From JACRLV01 sp045863555 (GTDB lineage Bacteria; Planctomycetota; Phycisphaerae; UBA1845; Fen-1342): a stretch of 64,000 nt of DNA. Below, piece after piece: positions 45,301 to 53,808 of this stretch (the first letter of the stretch is position 1; each line of letters begins with the position of its first letter). The notes beneath the pieces were generated by a model, which was given only the letters and a program-made list of their open reading frames with translations, was not told the DNA's origin and ran no database searches. The translations under genes and the position numbers were made by a program. The stretch is taken from positions 1 through 64,000 of the forward strand of contig BTUU01000017.1 of NCBI GenBank assembly GCA_045863555.1, given 5' to 3'.

Positions 45301-46954
45301 CGTCCTCAATCTGAATGTCCGAGATGCGGCCCTCGCGGATCACATCGGCAGGCAACTGGTGTTGATAGGTCGGGTCCGGCGGCTCAACCGACGCCATCGC
45401 CACCGACTCGACTACGTTAGCAGGATGTGGTTCGGAACCTGCGACAACAGCTTTCTGAACGCGATACGCGGCGTAAACCGAGCCATCTTCGACGTTGAGC
45501 GCGATCGGTGGGCCACGCTCCTGCTTGCCGACTACCTCAACGCCATTCGGTCCGAGGTTGGTTCTCACCACCTCGGACCCCAGATCCGCAACTTCATCAC
45601 GTCCTCTGGCAGGCTCGGAAGTCCCGACCCCCGCGTCGACGTGAGAGCCCTCGCCGTCGCTTGCGAACGCGCCGCGATCGAGCGATATCACCGAATTTAG
45701 CCGCTCGTCGAGATGAACTCGCTCGACGTCGCTGGCGAATCGGCTCCCTTCCCCGTCCGGAAGTGCGGAATCCGTTACAAGAGCGAACCGGTTTCGGGGG
45801 GACACGCCGATCGCGCCATCCCCCGTAGGCCGGTTGCCCGCAGTGTTTGAATGGAGCCTGTGTATTCTTCCAAAAACGTCCTCCTCCGCAATGTCCTTCA
45901 GCCGGTCCCACGCTTGATGGAGCGTCAGTCCGCGGCCGGTCACGATGTCTGTTTCGATTTCGGTCGGCCCGTCGTTGTCGATCACAATAATCTGATGGTT
46001 GAACGTGGTTCCGAACTTTGCGTAGACCGCGCCGTCGATGCCGATGTTCGCTCGAACTCGGAAACGCCCTTCGATTTCGGCCCACCACGCTCGGAACTTC
46101 GGACGGTCGAGGGCCATGCCGCGACCCACGATCGCCACGAGGCGACCGCCGGTCTTGAGCCGCAACATCGCCTGTTCGATGTGTCTCGCACCAAAGGCCG
46201 TGTTGTGCCCCTTGACCCGCCCGCCAGTCGCCGAGAACGGCGGGTTCATGACGACGGCGTCGTAGAAGCGATCGGGCGGTAGCAAATTATCGAGCCGCTC
46301 CGCGTCGAACACCGTCGGTGTGAATCCCTGAAGCTCCAGCAACATCCGCCGACGCTCGTCGATTTCGTTCGTATCTACGCTCGCGCCCCTGAGTCGGGCC
46401 AGGACGGCAATATTCCCCGTCCCCGCACTCGGTTCCAGGACAGCCATCCCGGAGCAGATTCCCGCCGCACTCACGACCAGCAACGCTTCAGCTGGCGGTG
46501 TGCTGAATTGTTGAAACTCGACTTGCGTCGCGTCGCGCCGAGTCTGCCACGGCATACGGTCCTGCAATTGGATGAGCCAGTCGATCGATCCCGGTACGTC
46601 CCCGAGATCAACACCTGTGCGGCCGATGTGGATGTTCATCCCCGCTTCGGCCGTGTCGTAAATGTCACGAGAATGAGCCGCCGCGCTGCCGAACGTCCTT
46701 CTGGCAAGATGGTTTAGCTCCCGGTTGGCGAGCGCGGAATCAGTGGATTTCAGGACCATTGCGACCGTCCTTACGAGCAGCTCGATGGCCAGTGCCGGCC
46801 TATCGACGGTACCGCTCGCAACCAGTTCCGTTGTTGACTCGGCACGGGCCGGTCGGCCCGTCGGTTTCGCTGTGCCGTGCCCGGGGGGGTGGGCCGCCTC
46901 AGGAGGCGGCGCCGTGGCGCACCAATCAAACTGGAGCTGAACAAGCGTTCCCAT
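42356..46954 (-). CDS. Adenine-specific methylase fused to strawberry-notch-like helicase
   Basis: A 1,532-residue protein; GGAGG precedes the ATG by three bases. An N-terminal N6-adenine methyltransferase module has the SAM-binding EPSAGTGNIAVLARL near residue 195 and the catalytic NPPF (AVVMNPPFSATGG) near residue 260. Farther on, a strawberry-notch-type ATPase has GDGTGIGKGREI as Walker A and FEGVIAFDEAHLMKN as DEAH box. A helicase C-terminal half follows, including the RVHRSNQTSAPI-type motif VI. Such giant methylase-helicases occur on plasmids, ICEs and phages and may protect transferred DNA or act in defence. It is divergent from the CARF/sigma-54 regulator. Confidence 0.85.
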   Translation of the reverse strand: MGTLVQLQFDWCATAPPPEAAHPPGHGTAKPTGRPARAESTTELVASGTVDRPALAIELLVRTVAMVLKSTDSALANRELNHLARRTFGSAAAHSRDIYDTAEAGMNIHIGRTGVDLGDVPGSIDWLIQLQDRMPWQTRRDATQVEFQQFSTPPAEALLVVSAAGICSGMAVLEPSAGTGNIAVLARLRGASVDTNEIDERRRMLLELQGFTPTVFDAERLDNLLPPDRFYDAVVMNPPFSATGGRVKGHNTAFGARHIEQAMLRLKTGGRLVAIVGRGMALDRPKFRAWWAEIEGRFRVRANIGIDGAVYAKFGTTFNHQIIVIDNDGPTEIETDIVTGRGLTLHQAWDRLKDIAEEDVFGRIHRLHSNTAGNRPTGDGAIGVSPRNRFALVTDSALPDGEGSRFASDVERVHLDERLNSVISLDRGAFASDGEGSHVDAGVGTSEPARGRDEVADLGSEVVRTNLGPNGVEVVGKQERGPPIALNVEDGSVYAAYRVQKAVVAGSEPHPANVVESVAMASVEPPDPTYQHQLPADVIREGRISDIQIEDVVYAGQAAETLLPDGSRRGHWNGDGTGIGKGREIYAFMFELYQRGQTKHVHMSASHQLVADAERDRSAVGLPLPMVHQARFKTANRVTIREGVFFTTYTMLSMDFDGDRQRFKQLTEWLGPDFEGVIAFDEAHLMKNAAATPHGGKATVDEGTLRGNMGITLQRLFPRARVRYFSATGATEARHMAPYERLGLWGEGAPFPDFAAFLVAMERGGVAAMEMLCRDLKSVGTYLSRTISYGPTRRPDGMVVPESAVEYEPLVHRMTGDERRQYDQIADLWAELLTAFERGEQTARQKRNAHRYAQFYAAQQRFFLQLMLAYALPDVIPAIDRDLAAGRSVVLSLFNTGEAQADRKVRDARAQGVELSELDATPREMIVQLIETQFPLYQYREQTDPVTGNVVSVRVEDAAGNPEINRENLRRQQELLDKVADLDIPHNPLDALVSHFGVGQVAEISGRTHRWERGKYVRRKLQGVPRRQLNEYETRLFQRGHKRVAVISGAGSTGISVHADMMASNQQRRVFYAFQLSWSADQQMQAFGRVHRSNQTSAPIIRLALLDLAGQKRLVNAVSKRLAALGALTKGERHSLSSDLFRPEDVTDEYGKAALTRLYREIELNRHAEAGIGLRDLDRMGVLNKEKTAVRDNYARNVEQFLNRIMVLHVEKQNRIFELFFERYGQAVDAAKRAGAFDFGVEELRARNLRAVAEAQVLYIHEASGARTLLHELEGDVDVERIPFALALGSHSDEGFYRNRRSGRIYAVAPHLETRPDEVLLTSVKAGRRSLERSELGQKYEPVEREDARAWWDRAYQSTPATEVRRFHILSGAIFPIYDKIMGASGIQSLKIARAILADGRALVGLNLSPTDVPNVKQRLGIWMPLAQASPTEVLFLLEGGGVIELDNGWLIKHSRLAGDDIVELVLNGVAANRSELEGYGLSEEIVHFKRRWFVLVEDAQPAITKLLARRRPVRDLTADGAAGPPGDIDLD

Positions 46955-47041
46955 AGTCCTCCGAAGTAGAAGCCGTCCTAGCTGTTATGGTGGATCAAGC
47001 CCACCGCGATGCATCCGAGACAGGCGCGCTAACAAGCCGGT

Positions 47042-47069
47042 TTGACGCCCGCCAAATCCGCGGTACCAT
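47042..47069 (+). promoter_or_regulatory. Candidate sigma-70-type promoter of the CARF/sigma-54 regulator
   Basis: TTGACG (47042-47047) and TACCAT (47064-47069), separated by 16 bases, match five of six and four of six consensus positions. The regulator's ATG lies at 47102, giving a short leader, and AAGGA (47088-47092) would be its ribosome site. A housekeeping promoter fits a constitutively made activator. Confidence 0.4.
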
Positions 47070-47101
47070 TCTCGTTGTGCCGTTCACAAGGATTTTGGTA
47101 G

Positions 47102-48685
47102 ATGCCAACGACCGTGCTCGTGTCCTGGGTCGGTCACGCGGACTTGCGTGCCTTTGCCGCGTCACTGCCCGAAGGGGACCGGAATGCACTCATCGGCACA
47201 CTCGGGCAAGGCCGCGCCGACTCGCCCGGGCCTCTCAAAACCCTCCTCGACGTGCAGTCGTTTGACGAGGTTCATATCCTCGCAAACTACGAGAAGCGAT
47301 GGGTGACGGGGTACTGCAAATGGTTCGGACACGCGGCCAAGGTCCATGCCGTATCGCTGAAAGACCCCACGCATTACGGCGAAATCTTCGCCGCCGCCGA
47401 AACCGTGCTTGGGTCAATCGTCAATGGCCGGGCAAGCGGCGTTGAGCTAAACCTCCACCTCAGTCCCGGGACGCCGGCGATGGCGGCGATTTGGATTCTG
47501 CTCGGCAAGACTCGATACCCGGCCACCTTCTACCAAACCCACCAAGGTCGCGCTTGGACGACTGATATTCCGTTCGACATTACGGTCGATTTCGTGCCGG
47601 AATTACTGAAAGCGCCAGACTTACACCTTCAGCATCTCGCCGCCCAAAGCCCCGGGCAGGTCGAGGGCTTCAAGACGATAATCGGCGACAGTACGGCAAT
47701 TCGTCTGGCAGTCGGGCGTGCACAACGTGCTGCGGTTCGCCACGTTCCGGTCCTAGTCCTCGGCGAGAGTGGCACTGGTAAGGAGATGTTCGCGCGCGCG
47801 ATACATGCTGCGAGCCCTCGACGCTCCGGTCCCTTCGTCGCGATAAACTGCGCTGCCATCCCCCGCGAGCTTCTCGAATCAGAGTTGTTCGGGTACGCCA
47901 AGGGAGCGTTTACGGGGGCAGTACGCGACAAGCCCGGCGCGTTTGACCAGGCAGACGGAGGGACGCTGTTTCTCGACGAGATCGGTGAGTGCGATCCGGC
48001 GATGCAGGTTAAGCTGCTCCGCGTGCTTGAGCCACCGGCAGGTTCAGGGCCATGTGCTCGCGGCTTCCGAGCCGTCGGCGCGACTCAGGATTCCATGTGC
48101 GACGTGCGAATCGTCGCGGCGACGAATCGCGACCTAGTCTCGGATGTTGCGGCGAGCAGCTTTCGCGAGGATCTCTATTACCGGCTTGCGGTCGTGTCGG
48201 TTCGCCTCCCGCCGCTCCGCGAGCGACCCACCGACATCCCGCTGATCACCGGCCACTTGCTGACGAGGATCAACGCAGAGTTTCGCGCTCACGAGCCGGG
48301 CTTTCGAGACAAATCCATTTCTACCAGTGCAATGGCGTTTGTTCGTCGCCAGGGCTGGCCCGGCAACGTACGGCAGCTTTACAACGTGCTGCTCCAGGCG
48401 GTAACGCTCGCTGGAGGCGACGCCATCGACCGTATCGAAATCGCTGCGGCACTCGCGACTTCACCGGGCAAATCACCGGCAACCCTGGCACCTGAGTCGA
48501 TCGACGATAACTTCTGTCTCGAAAAACACTTAGAGGAGATTCAGCGGCAGTATTTGTGGCTCGCCATGAAACAGGCAGACGGGGTTAAGACGCGCGCCGC
48601 GGCCCTGCTCGGAATGAAGAACTACCAGACGCTTGACGCCCAGCTCAAGCGGTTGAAAGTAACATGGTCGAAGAGCCGGACTTGA
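47102..48685 (+). CDS. RtcR-like CARF-domain sigma-54 activator
   Basis: A 527-residue bacterial enhancer-binding protein. The N-terminus (1-180) is a CARF-type sensor like that of RtcR, with LHLSPGTPAMAAIWILLGKT at about 118-137. The central AAA+ domain has Walker A GESGTGKE (221-228), the sigma-54-contacting GAFTGA (268-273) and Walker B LFLDEIGE (289-296). The C-terminal HTH (about 494-520, ending NYQTLDAQLKRLKV) is close to the RtcR type. RtcR responds to RNA ligands and drives rtcBA in known bacteria. Here no rtcBA is present; the genes downstream are restriction and Argonaute systems, and a consensus sigma-54 promoter stands just after this gene. The ligand is unknown. Confidence 0.88.
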   Translation: MPTTVLVSWVGHADLRAFAASLPEGDRNALIGTLGQGRADSPGPLKTLLDVQSFDEVHILANYEKRWVTGYCKWFGHAAKVHAVSLKDPTHYGEIFAAAETVLGSIVNGRASGVELNLHLSPGTPAMAAIWILLGKTRYPATFYQTHQGRAWTTDIPFDITVDFVPELLKAPDLHLQHLAAQSPGQVEGFKTIIGDSTAIRLAVGRAQRAAVRHVPVLVLGESGTGKEMFARAIHAASPRRSGPFVAINCAAIPRELLESELFGYAKGAFTGAVRDKPGAFDQADGGTLFLDEIGECDPAMQVKLLRVLEPPAGSGPCARGFRAVGATQDSMCDVRIVAATNRDLVSDVAASSFREDLYYRLAVVSVRLPPLRERPTDIPLITGHLLTRINAEFRAHEPGFRDKSISTSAMAFVRRQGWPGNVRQLYNVLLQAVTLAGGDAIDRIEIAAALATSPGKSPATLAPESIDDNFCLEKHLEEIQRQYLWLAMKQADGVKTRAAALLGMKNYQTLDAQLKRLKVTWSKSRT

Positions 48686-48709
48686 GGAATCGAGACGTCG
48701 GTGCGCGAA

Positions 48710-48725
48710 TGGCACGGACGTTGCT
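48710..48725 (+). promoter_or_regulatory. Sigma-54 (-24/-12) promoter ahead of hsdR
   Basis: TGGCACGGACGTTGCT matches the sigma-54 consensus TGGCACG-N4-TTGC[AT] at every defined base. The invariant GG (48711-48712) and GC (48723-48724) are ten bases apart. Transcription would begin near 48,736, about 100 bases before the hsdR ATG. It lies directly downstream of the sigma-54 activator gene and upstream of the restriction operon, exactly where such a regulator's target should be. An imperfect dyad at 48,631-48,650 (GCTTGA...TCAAGC) is a possible activator site. Confidence 0.85.
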
Positions 48726-48838
48726 AAGGACCGAGCGTGAACACACCGCTCGGCCGAGTTTCGAACGCATCCCAGATGATCGAACGGCGTCGTCCGTTCG
48801 AACGGGAGCTCCCGCGAACGTTCCGCGGGCTGGAGGCC

Positions 48839-51800
48839 ATGAAGTCGCTCAACTTCGAGTTCCTGCGGACGAATTGGAAGGAGCTGGCACTGCTCGGCGG
48901 TTTTGCTGAGCAGTACGTGGGATCTGATCCCGCCAGCGCCGCGGTCAAGCTGCGCGCTTTCGCAGAGCAGATCGTCGAGTTCGTGTGGTCGGCGGCGCGT
49001 CTACCTCGCCCAACATTCCAAGCCAATCTCAACGAGAAGCTGAACGACGCTTCGTTCGAGGCCAGCGTTCCGCGCGTCGTCGTCGCCAAGCTCCATGCCC
49101 TACGCATCCACGGGAACAAAGCCGCGCATGGAGAGGCTACCTCCGGTCAATCTGCTCGCTGGTTGCTCCGAGAAGCATTCGAACTCGGCCGCTGGTTGTT
49201 CGTCGCGTTCGGAGGCGGCCGACAGGATGACTGTCCGCAATTCGCCGAACCGACGGCGGCAGCTGATGACTCAAAATCGAGGTTGCAGCGCGAAAAACGC
49301 GCTGTTCTGGAAAAGCTCGCTGCGCAAGAGGTTGAGATGCAGCGGCTCCTCGCTGAGCTGGAAGCTACCCGCGCGGCCGCCCAGACCGCGCAAGCGACCT
49401 CTGCCGATCTTCAGCAGGCGCTCGCGCGCGGCCAGGCCGCTGCCGACGAACTGAACTTCGACGAAACCACTACGCGCCGGCGCTTGATCGACGAAATGCT
49501 CGTATCGGCCGGCTGGGACGTGGGGCGCAGCGCAAGGAACACGGCGACTGTCGCGCAAGAGCTGGAGCTACCAAACCAGCCAACCACGTCCGGCATCGGC
49601 TATGCCGATTATGCCCTTCTCGGCGACGATGGCAGGCCGCTGGCCGTCATCGAAGCCAAGAAGACCGCGAAGGACGCCGATCAGGGTCGCACGCAGGCCA
49701 AGTGCTACGCCGACGGCTGCGAACAGAAGTACGGTCAGCGGCCCATCATCTTCTACACGAACGGCTTCGATATTTGGGTTTGGCACGACTCCGAAGGCGA
49801 GCCGCCGCGAAAGGTCTTCGGCTTCTACTCGAAGGACAGCCTTGAGTACGCATACTTTCGACGACAGCATCCCCTGATTCCAGCCGAGGTCGCGCCTAGT
49901 GCCTCCATCGCCGGCCGTCTCTACCAAGTCGAAGCCGTCAAGCGCGTCATCGAGTCGTTCGCCAACAAGCGACGCAAGGCCCTGATCGTCCAGGCGACGG
50001 GCACCGGCAAGACGCGCGTCGCCGTTTCGCTCTGCGAAGCGATTATCCGAGCGAAGCGGGCACGCCGGATCTTGTTCCTGTGCGATCGCCGCGAGCTGCG
50101 CAAGCAAGCCGCGAACGTCTTTAAGCAGTTTCTTCACGGCGAGCCCCGCACATTTGTAACGGCGACGACTTCGCAGGATCGCGACAAGCGGATCTACTTG
50201 GCCACGTACTCGGCCATGATGAAGTGCTACGAGAGTTTCGATGTCGGCTTCTTCGACGTCGTCATTTCGGACGAGTCGCACCGCAGCATCTACAACCGCT
50301 ACCGCGACCTGCTGCTCTACTTCGACGCCCTTCAGGTCGGCCTGACGGCGACGCCGCGGCATCTCGTCTCGCACAACACTTACACCCTCTTCGGTCGCGA
50401 GGATGACGACCCCACCGCCTACTACGGCCTGGAAGACGCGGTCGCCCAGAAGTACCTCGTCCCGTTCCAGGTTGAGGAGCACACGACCGACTTCCTGCGT
50501 CGCGGGATCAAGTACTCGCAGCTTGACGCTGCCCAAAAGCAGCAGCTTGAAGAGCAGGAAGCCGAGCCCCAGCAGATCGAGTTCGAGCAGCAGCAGGTGG
50601 ATAAAGCCGTATTCAACAAGGACACGAACCGCCAGATTCTCCGCAACCTCATGGAACGCGGCATCCGTGACGCGACCGGCACGCGTGTCGGCAAGACGAT
50701 CATCTTCGCCCGCAACCACAATCACGCCGTGCTGCTCCAGAATCTATTCGACGAGATGTACCCGCAGTACGGCGGGAACTTCTGCCGCGTCATCGACAAC
50801 TACGACCCACGCGCGGAGGACCTCATCGACGACTTCAAGGGCGTAGGCACAAACCCCGACCTTACGATTGCGACCTCCGTGGACATGCTGGACACCGGAA
50901 TCGACGTGCCCGAGATCGTCAATCTCGTCTTTGCCAAGCCGGTCTACTCGTACGTGAAATTCTGGCAGATGATCGGCCGTGGCACGCGCTTGTGTGAAAA
51001 CCTCTTCGGCCCCGGGCGCGACAAGACGCACTTCCTCATCTTCGACCATTGGGGGAACTTCGACTTCTTCGAGGAGAAGTACAAGCCGGCCGACATCAGT
51101 CCTCCGAAGTCACTGCTTCAGCGCCTTTTCGAGCAGCGCATTCGCCTCGCCGAGGTCGCCCTCGAAAAGCAGGACACCGCCGCGTTCGACCTCGCGCTCT
51201 CGCTGCTCAAGCAGGACATCGGCGACCTGCCCGAACGCTCCGTTTCGATCCGCGAGAAGTGGAAGCAGGTCAAGAACGCCCAGCGCGACGAAATCCTCAA
51301 GCAGTTCGACGCCGTGACGAAGAACGTCCTGCGCCAGGACATCGCCCCGCTGATGCAGTGGCGCAATATCGTCGGCCACGAAGCTGCTCACCAGTTCGAC
51401 CTGCGGATCTGCCAGGCCCAGGTCGCCAAGCTCGAAGCAGCAAGCCGCTACGCCGACTTCGGCGACGACCTGCGAAATCAGATCGAACAGCTTCAGATGA
51501 ACCTCAGCCAGGTCCGGGCCAAGGCGGCTGCCATCAACGAAGTGCGTAACCCGAACTTCTGGACGAACGCGACGATCTTCGACCTCGACCGCGCCCGCAC
51601 CGAGCTTCGCGGCGTCATGCAGTACCGCACGCCCTCGACTGGCTCCGCGTTCACGCCGAAGGTGATCGACATCGCCGAGGACGATGCTCTCATCGAACGG
51701 AAGCCGCACAGGGTCCAGCTCGAAGGCCTCGCCCTGGCCGCGTATCGTCAGCGCGTGCAATCGGTTCTTGACGACCTTTTCGCCGATAACCCAATCCTGA

Positions 51801-52231
51801 AGCGAATCCGCGCCGGCGAAGCCGTCACGGCTGACGAAATCCAGTCGCTCGCAGCCCTCGTCTTAGCGCAGGACCCGGCCCTCGATCTCAATGACCTGCT
51901 CGACTACTACCCCGAGACCGCCGGCCACCTCGACCAGGCCATCCGCGCCATCATCGGCCTCGACGGCCAGGCTGTCCGCCAGCGCTTCGAGCAGTTCGTC
52001 CAGACGCACCCGGCCCTGAATTCGACGCAGATTCGCTTCCTCGACATGCTCCAGAACCACATCGCGCGTTACGGCGCGATCACGGTCGAGCGCCTCTACG
52101 AAGACCCGTTCACGACGCTCCATACCGAAGGCCTCGACGGTGTCTTTCCCGACGAGCGCACGGTGCAGGAGTTGCTCGACATCCTCAACAAATTCTCGCC
52201 GCCCCGGCCGCAAGGAGGCGCCAGCGCATGA
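48839..52231 (+). CDS. hsdR: Type I restriction endonuclease subunit R
   Basis: A 1,130-residue HsdR of the EcoEI-like kind. The ATG at 48839 is chosen because the family N-terminus begins MKSLNFEFLRTNWKELALL and GGAGG is close before it; an in-frame GTG at 48737 would fall at the predicted transcription start. In order: a DUF4145-type N-domain; a PD-(D/E)xK nuclease (GYADYALLGDDG, then PLAVIEAKK); a DEAD-like translocase with Walker A QATGTGKTRVAVSL and VVISDESHRSIYNRY as motif II; helicase C; and a C-terminal helical domain. It cuts unmethylated DNA after ATP-driven translocation with HsdM/HsdS. It overlaps hsdM by four bases. Confidence 0.95.
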   Translation: MKSLNFEFLRTNWKELALLGGFAEQYVGSDPASAAVKLRAFAEQIVEFVWSAARLPRPTFQANLNEKLNDASFEASVPRVVVAKLHALRIHGNKAAHGEATSGQSARWLLREAFELGRWLFVAFGGGRQDDCPQFAEPTAAADDSKSRLQREKRAVLEKLAAQEVEMQRLLAELEATRAAAQTAQATSADLQQALARGQAAADELNFDETTTRRRLIDEMLVSAGWDVGRSARNTATVAQELELPNQPTTSGIGYADYALLGDDGRPLAVIEAKKTAKDADQGRTQAKCYADGCEQKYGQRPIIFYTNGFDIWVWHDSEGEPPRKVFGFYSKDSLEYAYFRRQHPLIPAEVAPSASIAGRLYQVEAVKRVIESFANKRRKALIVQATGTGKTRVAVSLCEAIIRAKRARRILFLCDRRELRKQAANVFKQFLHGEPRTFVTATTSQDRDKRIYLATYSAMMKCYESFDVGFFDVVISDESHRSIYNRYRDLLLYFDALQVGLTATPRHLVSHNTYTLFGREDDDPTAYYGLEDAVAQKYLVPFQVEEHTTDFLRRGIKYSQLDAAQKQQLEEQEAEPQQIEFEQQQVDKAVFNKDTNRQILRNLMERGIRDATGTRVGKTIIFARNHNHAVLLQNLFDEMYPQYGGNFCRVIDNYDPRAEDLIDDFKGVGTNPDLTIATSVDMLDTGIDVPEIVNLVFAKPVYSYVKFWQMIGRGTRLCENLFGPGRDKTHFLIFDHWGNFDFFEEKYKPADISPPKSLLQRLFEQRIRLAEVALEKQDTAAFDLALSLLKQDIGDLPERSVSIREKWKQVKNAQRDEILKQFDAVTKNVLRQDIAPLMQWRNIVGHEAAHQFDLRICQAQVAKLEAASRYADFGDDLRNQIEQLQMNLSQVRAKAAAINEVRNPNFWTNATIFDLDRARTELRGVMQYRTPSTGSAFTPKVIDIAEDDALIERKPHRVQLEGLALAAYRQRVQSVLDDLFADNPILKRIRAGEAVTADEIQSLAALVLAQDPALDLNDLLDYYPETAGHLDQAIRAIIGLDGQAVRQRFEQFVQTHPALNSTQIRFLDMLQNHIARYGAITVERLYEDPFTTLHTEGLDGVFPDERTVQELLDILNKFSPPRPQGGASA

Positions 52232-53808
52232 TTACCGGCAAGCTCCGCAACGACATCGACAAGCTCTGGACCGAGTTCTGGACCGGCGGCATCACCAACC
52301 CGCTCACGGTCATCGAACAGATCTCGTTCCTCATGTTCTCGCGCCTGCTCGACCTCGCGGCCGCCCGCGAGGAGAAGAAGGCCGCCCGCACCGGCCAGAA
52401 GCCCCATACAGCCTTCGACGGCCCGGACGACCCGCGTCGCTGGCGCAACTTCAAGAACCTCGGCGGCGAGCAGATGCTCCCCCTAGTCCGCGACGAAGTA
52501 TTCACCCTCTTCCGCAAGATGGGCGAGCGCGGCAACGGCGAGCGCACCACCTTCGGCCGCTACATGGCCGACGCCCAGCTCATGATCCAGAAGCCCAGCC
52601 TGCTCGTCTCCGCGGTCAACATGATCGACAAGCTCCCACTCGACCGCGGCGACACCAAGGGCGACCTGTACGAATACTTGCTCAGCAAGCTCACCACCGC
52701 CGGCATCAACGGCCAGTTCCGCACGCCGCGGCACATCATCCGCCTCATGGTCGATCTTCTGGAGCCCCAGCCCGATTGGAAAATCGGCGACCCCGCCTGC
52801 GGCACCGGCGGCTTCCTCGTCGCCGCCATGGAGTACCTGCTCCGCACGCACTCCTCGAAGGAAGGCACCCTCAAGCAGACCGACGACGACGGCCGCCCCG
52901 TCCTCGGCGAAGACGGCAAACCCGCCGTCATCTACACCGGCGACCTGCTGGAGCCATTCAAGAAGCACATCCAGAATGACATGTTCTTCGGCTTCGACTT
53001 CGACGCCACCATGCTCCGCATCGCCTGCATGAATATGATGCTCCACGGCGTCGAGAATCCGAGTATCCGCTATCAGGACACGCTCTCGAACTCCTTCCCG
53101 GACAGCACCGACCCAGTCACCAAGCGCGCCGCCGGCGACTTCTTCAACCTGATCCTCGCCAACCCGCCGTTCAAGGGCAGTCTCGACCATTCCGACGTGC
53201 ATTCCTCCCTCACAGGCAAGGTCAAGACCCGCAAGACCGAGCTGCTCTTCCTCGTGCTCATGCTCCGCATGCTCAAGCTCGGCGGCCGCTGCGGCGTGAT
53301 CGTGCCCGACGGCGTGCTCTTCGGCTCGTCCACCGCCCACCGCGCCCTGCGGCAGCTCCTGGTCGACGACAACCAGCTCGACGCCGTCATCAAGCTCCCG
53401 GCCGGCGTCTTCAAGCCCTATGCCGGCGTCTCGACCGCCGTGCTGCTGTTCACCAAGGGCGGCAAGACGGAAAACGTCTGGTTCTACGACGTGCAGGCCG
53501 ACGGCTTCACACTCGACGACAAGCGCGACAAGATCGGCGGTCCGACCGACTTCCAGGACATCGACGACTGCCGCGCCCGCTGGCCGAAGCGCAACCCGAA
53601 GAAGGACACCGACCGCAAGGACAAGGCGTTCTTCGTTCCCCTCGCCGACATCCGCGAGGCGAACTACGATCTGTCGATCAACCGCTACAAGGAGACGGTC
53701 TACGAAGAGCCTAAGTACGACCCGCCGAAGGCAATCTTGAAGCGGCTGCAGAAGTTGAATGAGCAGGAAGGCGCGGACCTGCGCGCTCTGGAGGGAATGC
53801 TGAAGTGA
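52228..53808 (+). CDS. hsdM: Type I DNA methyltransferase subunit M
   Basis: A 526-residue N6-adenine methyltransferase of a type I system. The N-terminal helical HsdM_N domain (MITGKLRNDIDKLWTEFWTG) is followed by the SAM motif DPACGTGGFLVAAMEYL and the catalytic NPPF within LANPPFKGSLDHSD. Two HsdM join one HsdS to form the methylase, and HsdR is added for restriction. Its ATG overlaps the hsdR stop and its own stop overlaps the hsdS start, so all three subunits are translationally coupled. Sequence appears intact. Confidence 0.96.
   Translation: MITGKLRNDIDKLWTEFWTGGITNPLTVIEQISFLMFSRLLDLAAAREEKKAARTGQKPHTAFDGPDDPRRWRNFKNLGGEQMLPLVRDEVFTLFRKMGERGNGERTTFGRYMADAQLMIQKPSLLVSAVNMIDKLPLDRGDTKGDLYEYLLSKLTTAGINGQFRTPRHIIRLMVDLLEPQPDWKIGDPACGTGGFLVAAMEYLLRTHSSKEGTLKQTDDDGRPVLGEDGKPAVIYTGDLLEPFKKHIQNDMFFGFDFDATMLRIACMNMMLHGVENPSIRYQDTLSNSFPDSTDPVTKRAAGDFFNLILANPPFKGSLDHSDVHSSLTGKVKTRKTELLFLVLMLRMLKLGGRCGVIVPDGVLFGSSTAHRALRQLLVDDNQLDAVIKLPAGVFKPYAGVSTAVLLFTKGGKTENVWFYDVQADGFTLDDKRDKIGGPTDFQDIDDCRARWPKRNPKKDTDRKDKAFFVPLADIREANYDLSINRYKETVYEEPKYDPPKAILKRLQKLNEQEGADLRALEGMLK

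Noticed and set aside
48737..48838. Longer hsdR start at GTG 48737
   Set aside because: It coincides with the predicted transcription start of the sigma-54 promoter, and the added residues do not resemble HsdR, whose N-terminus begins at the ATG at 48839.
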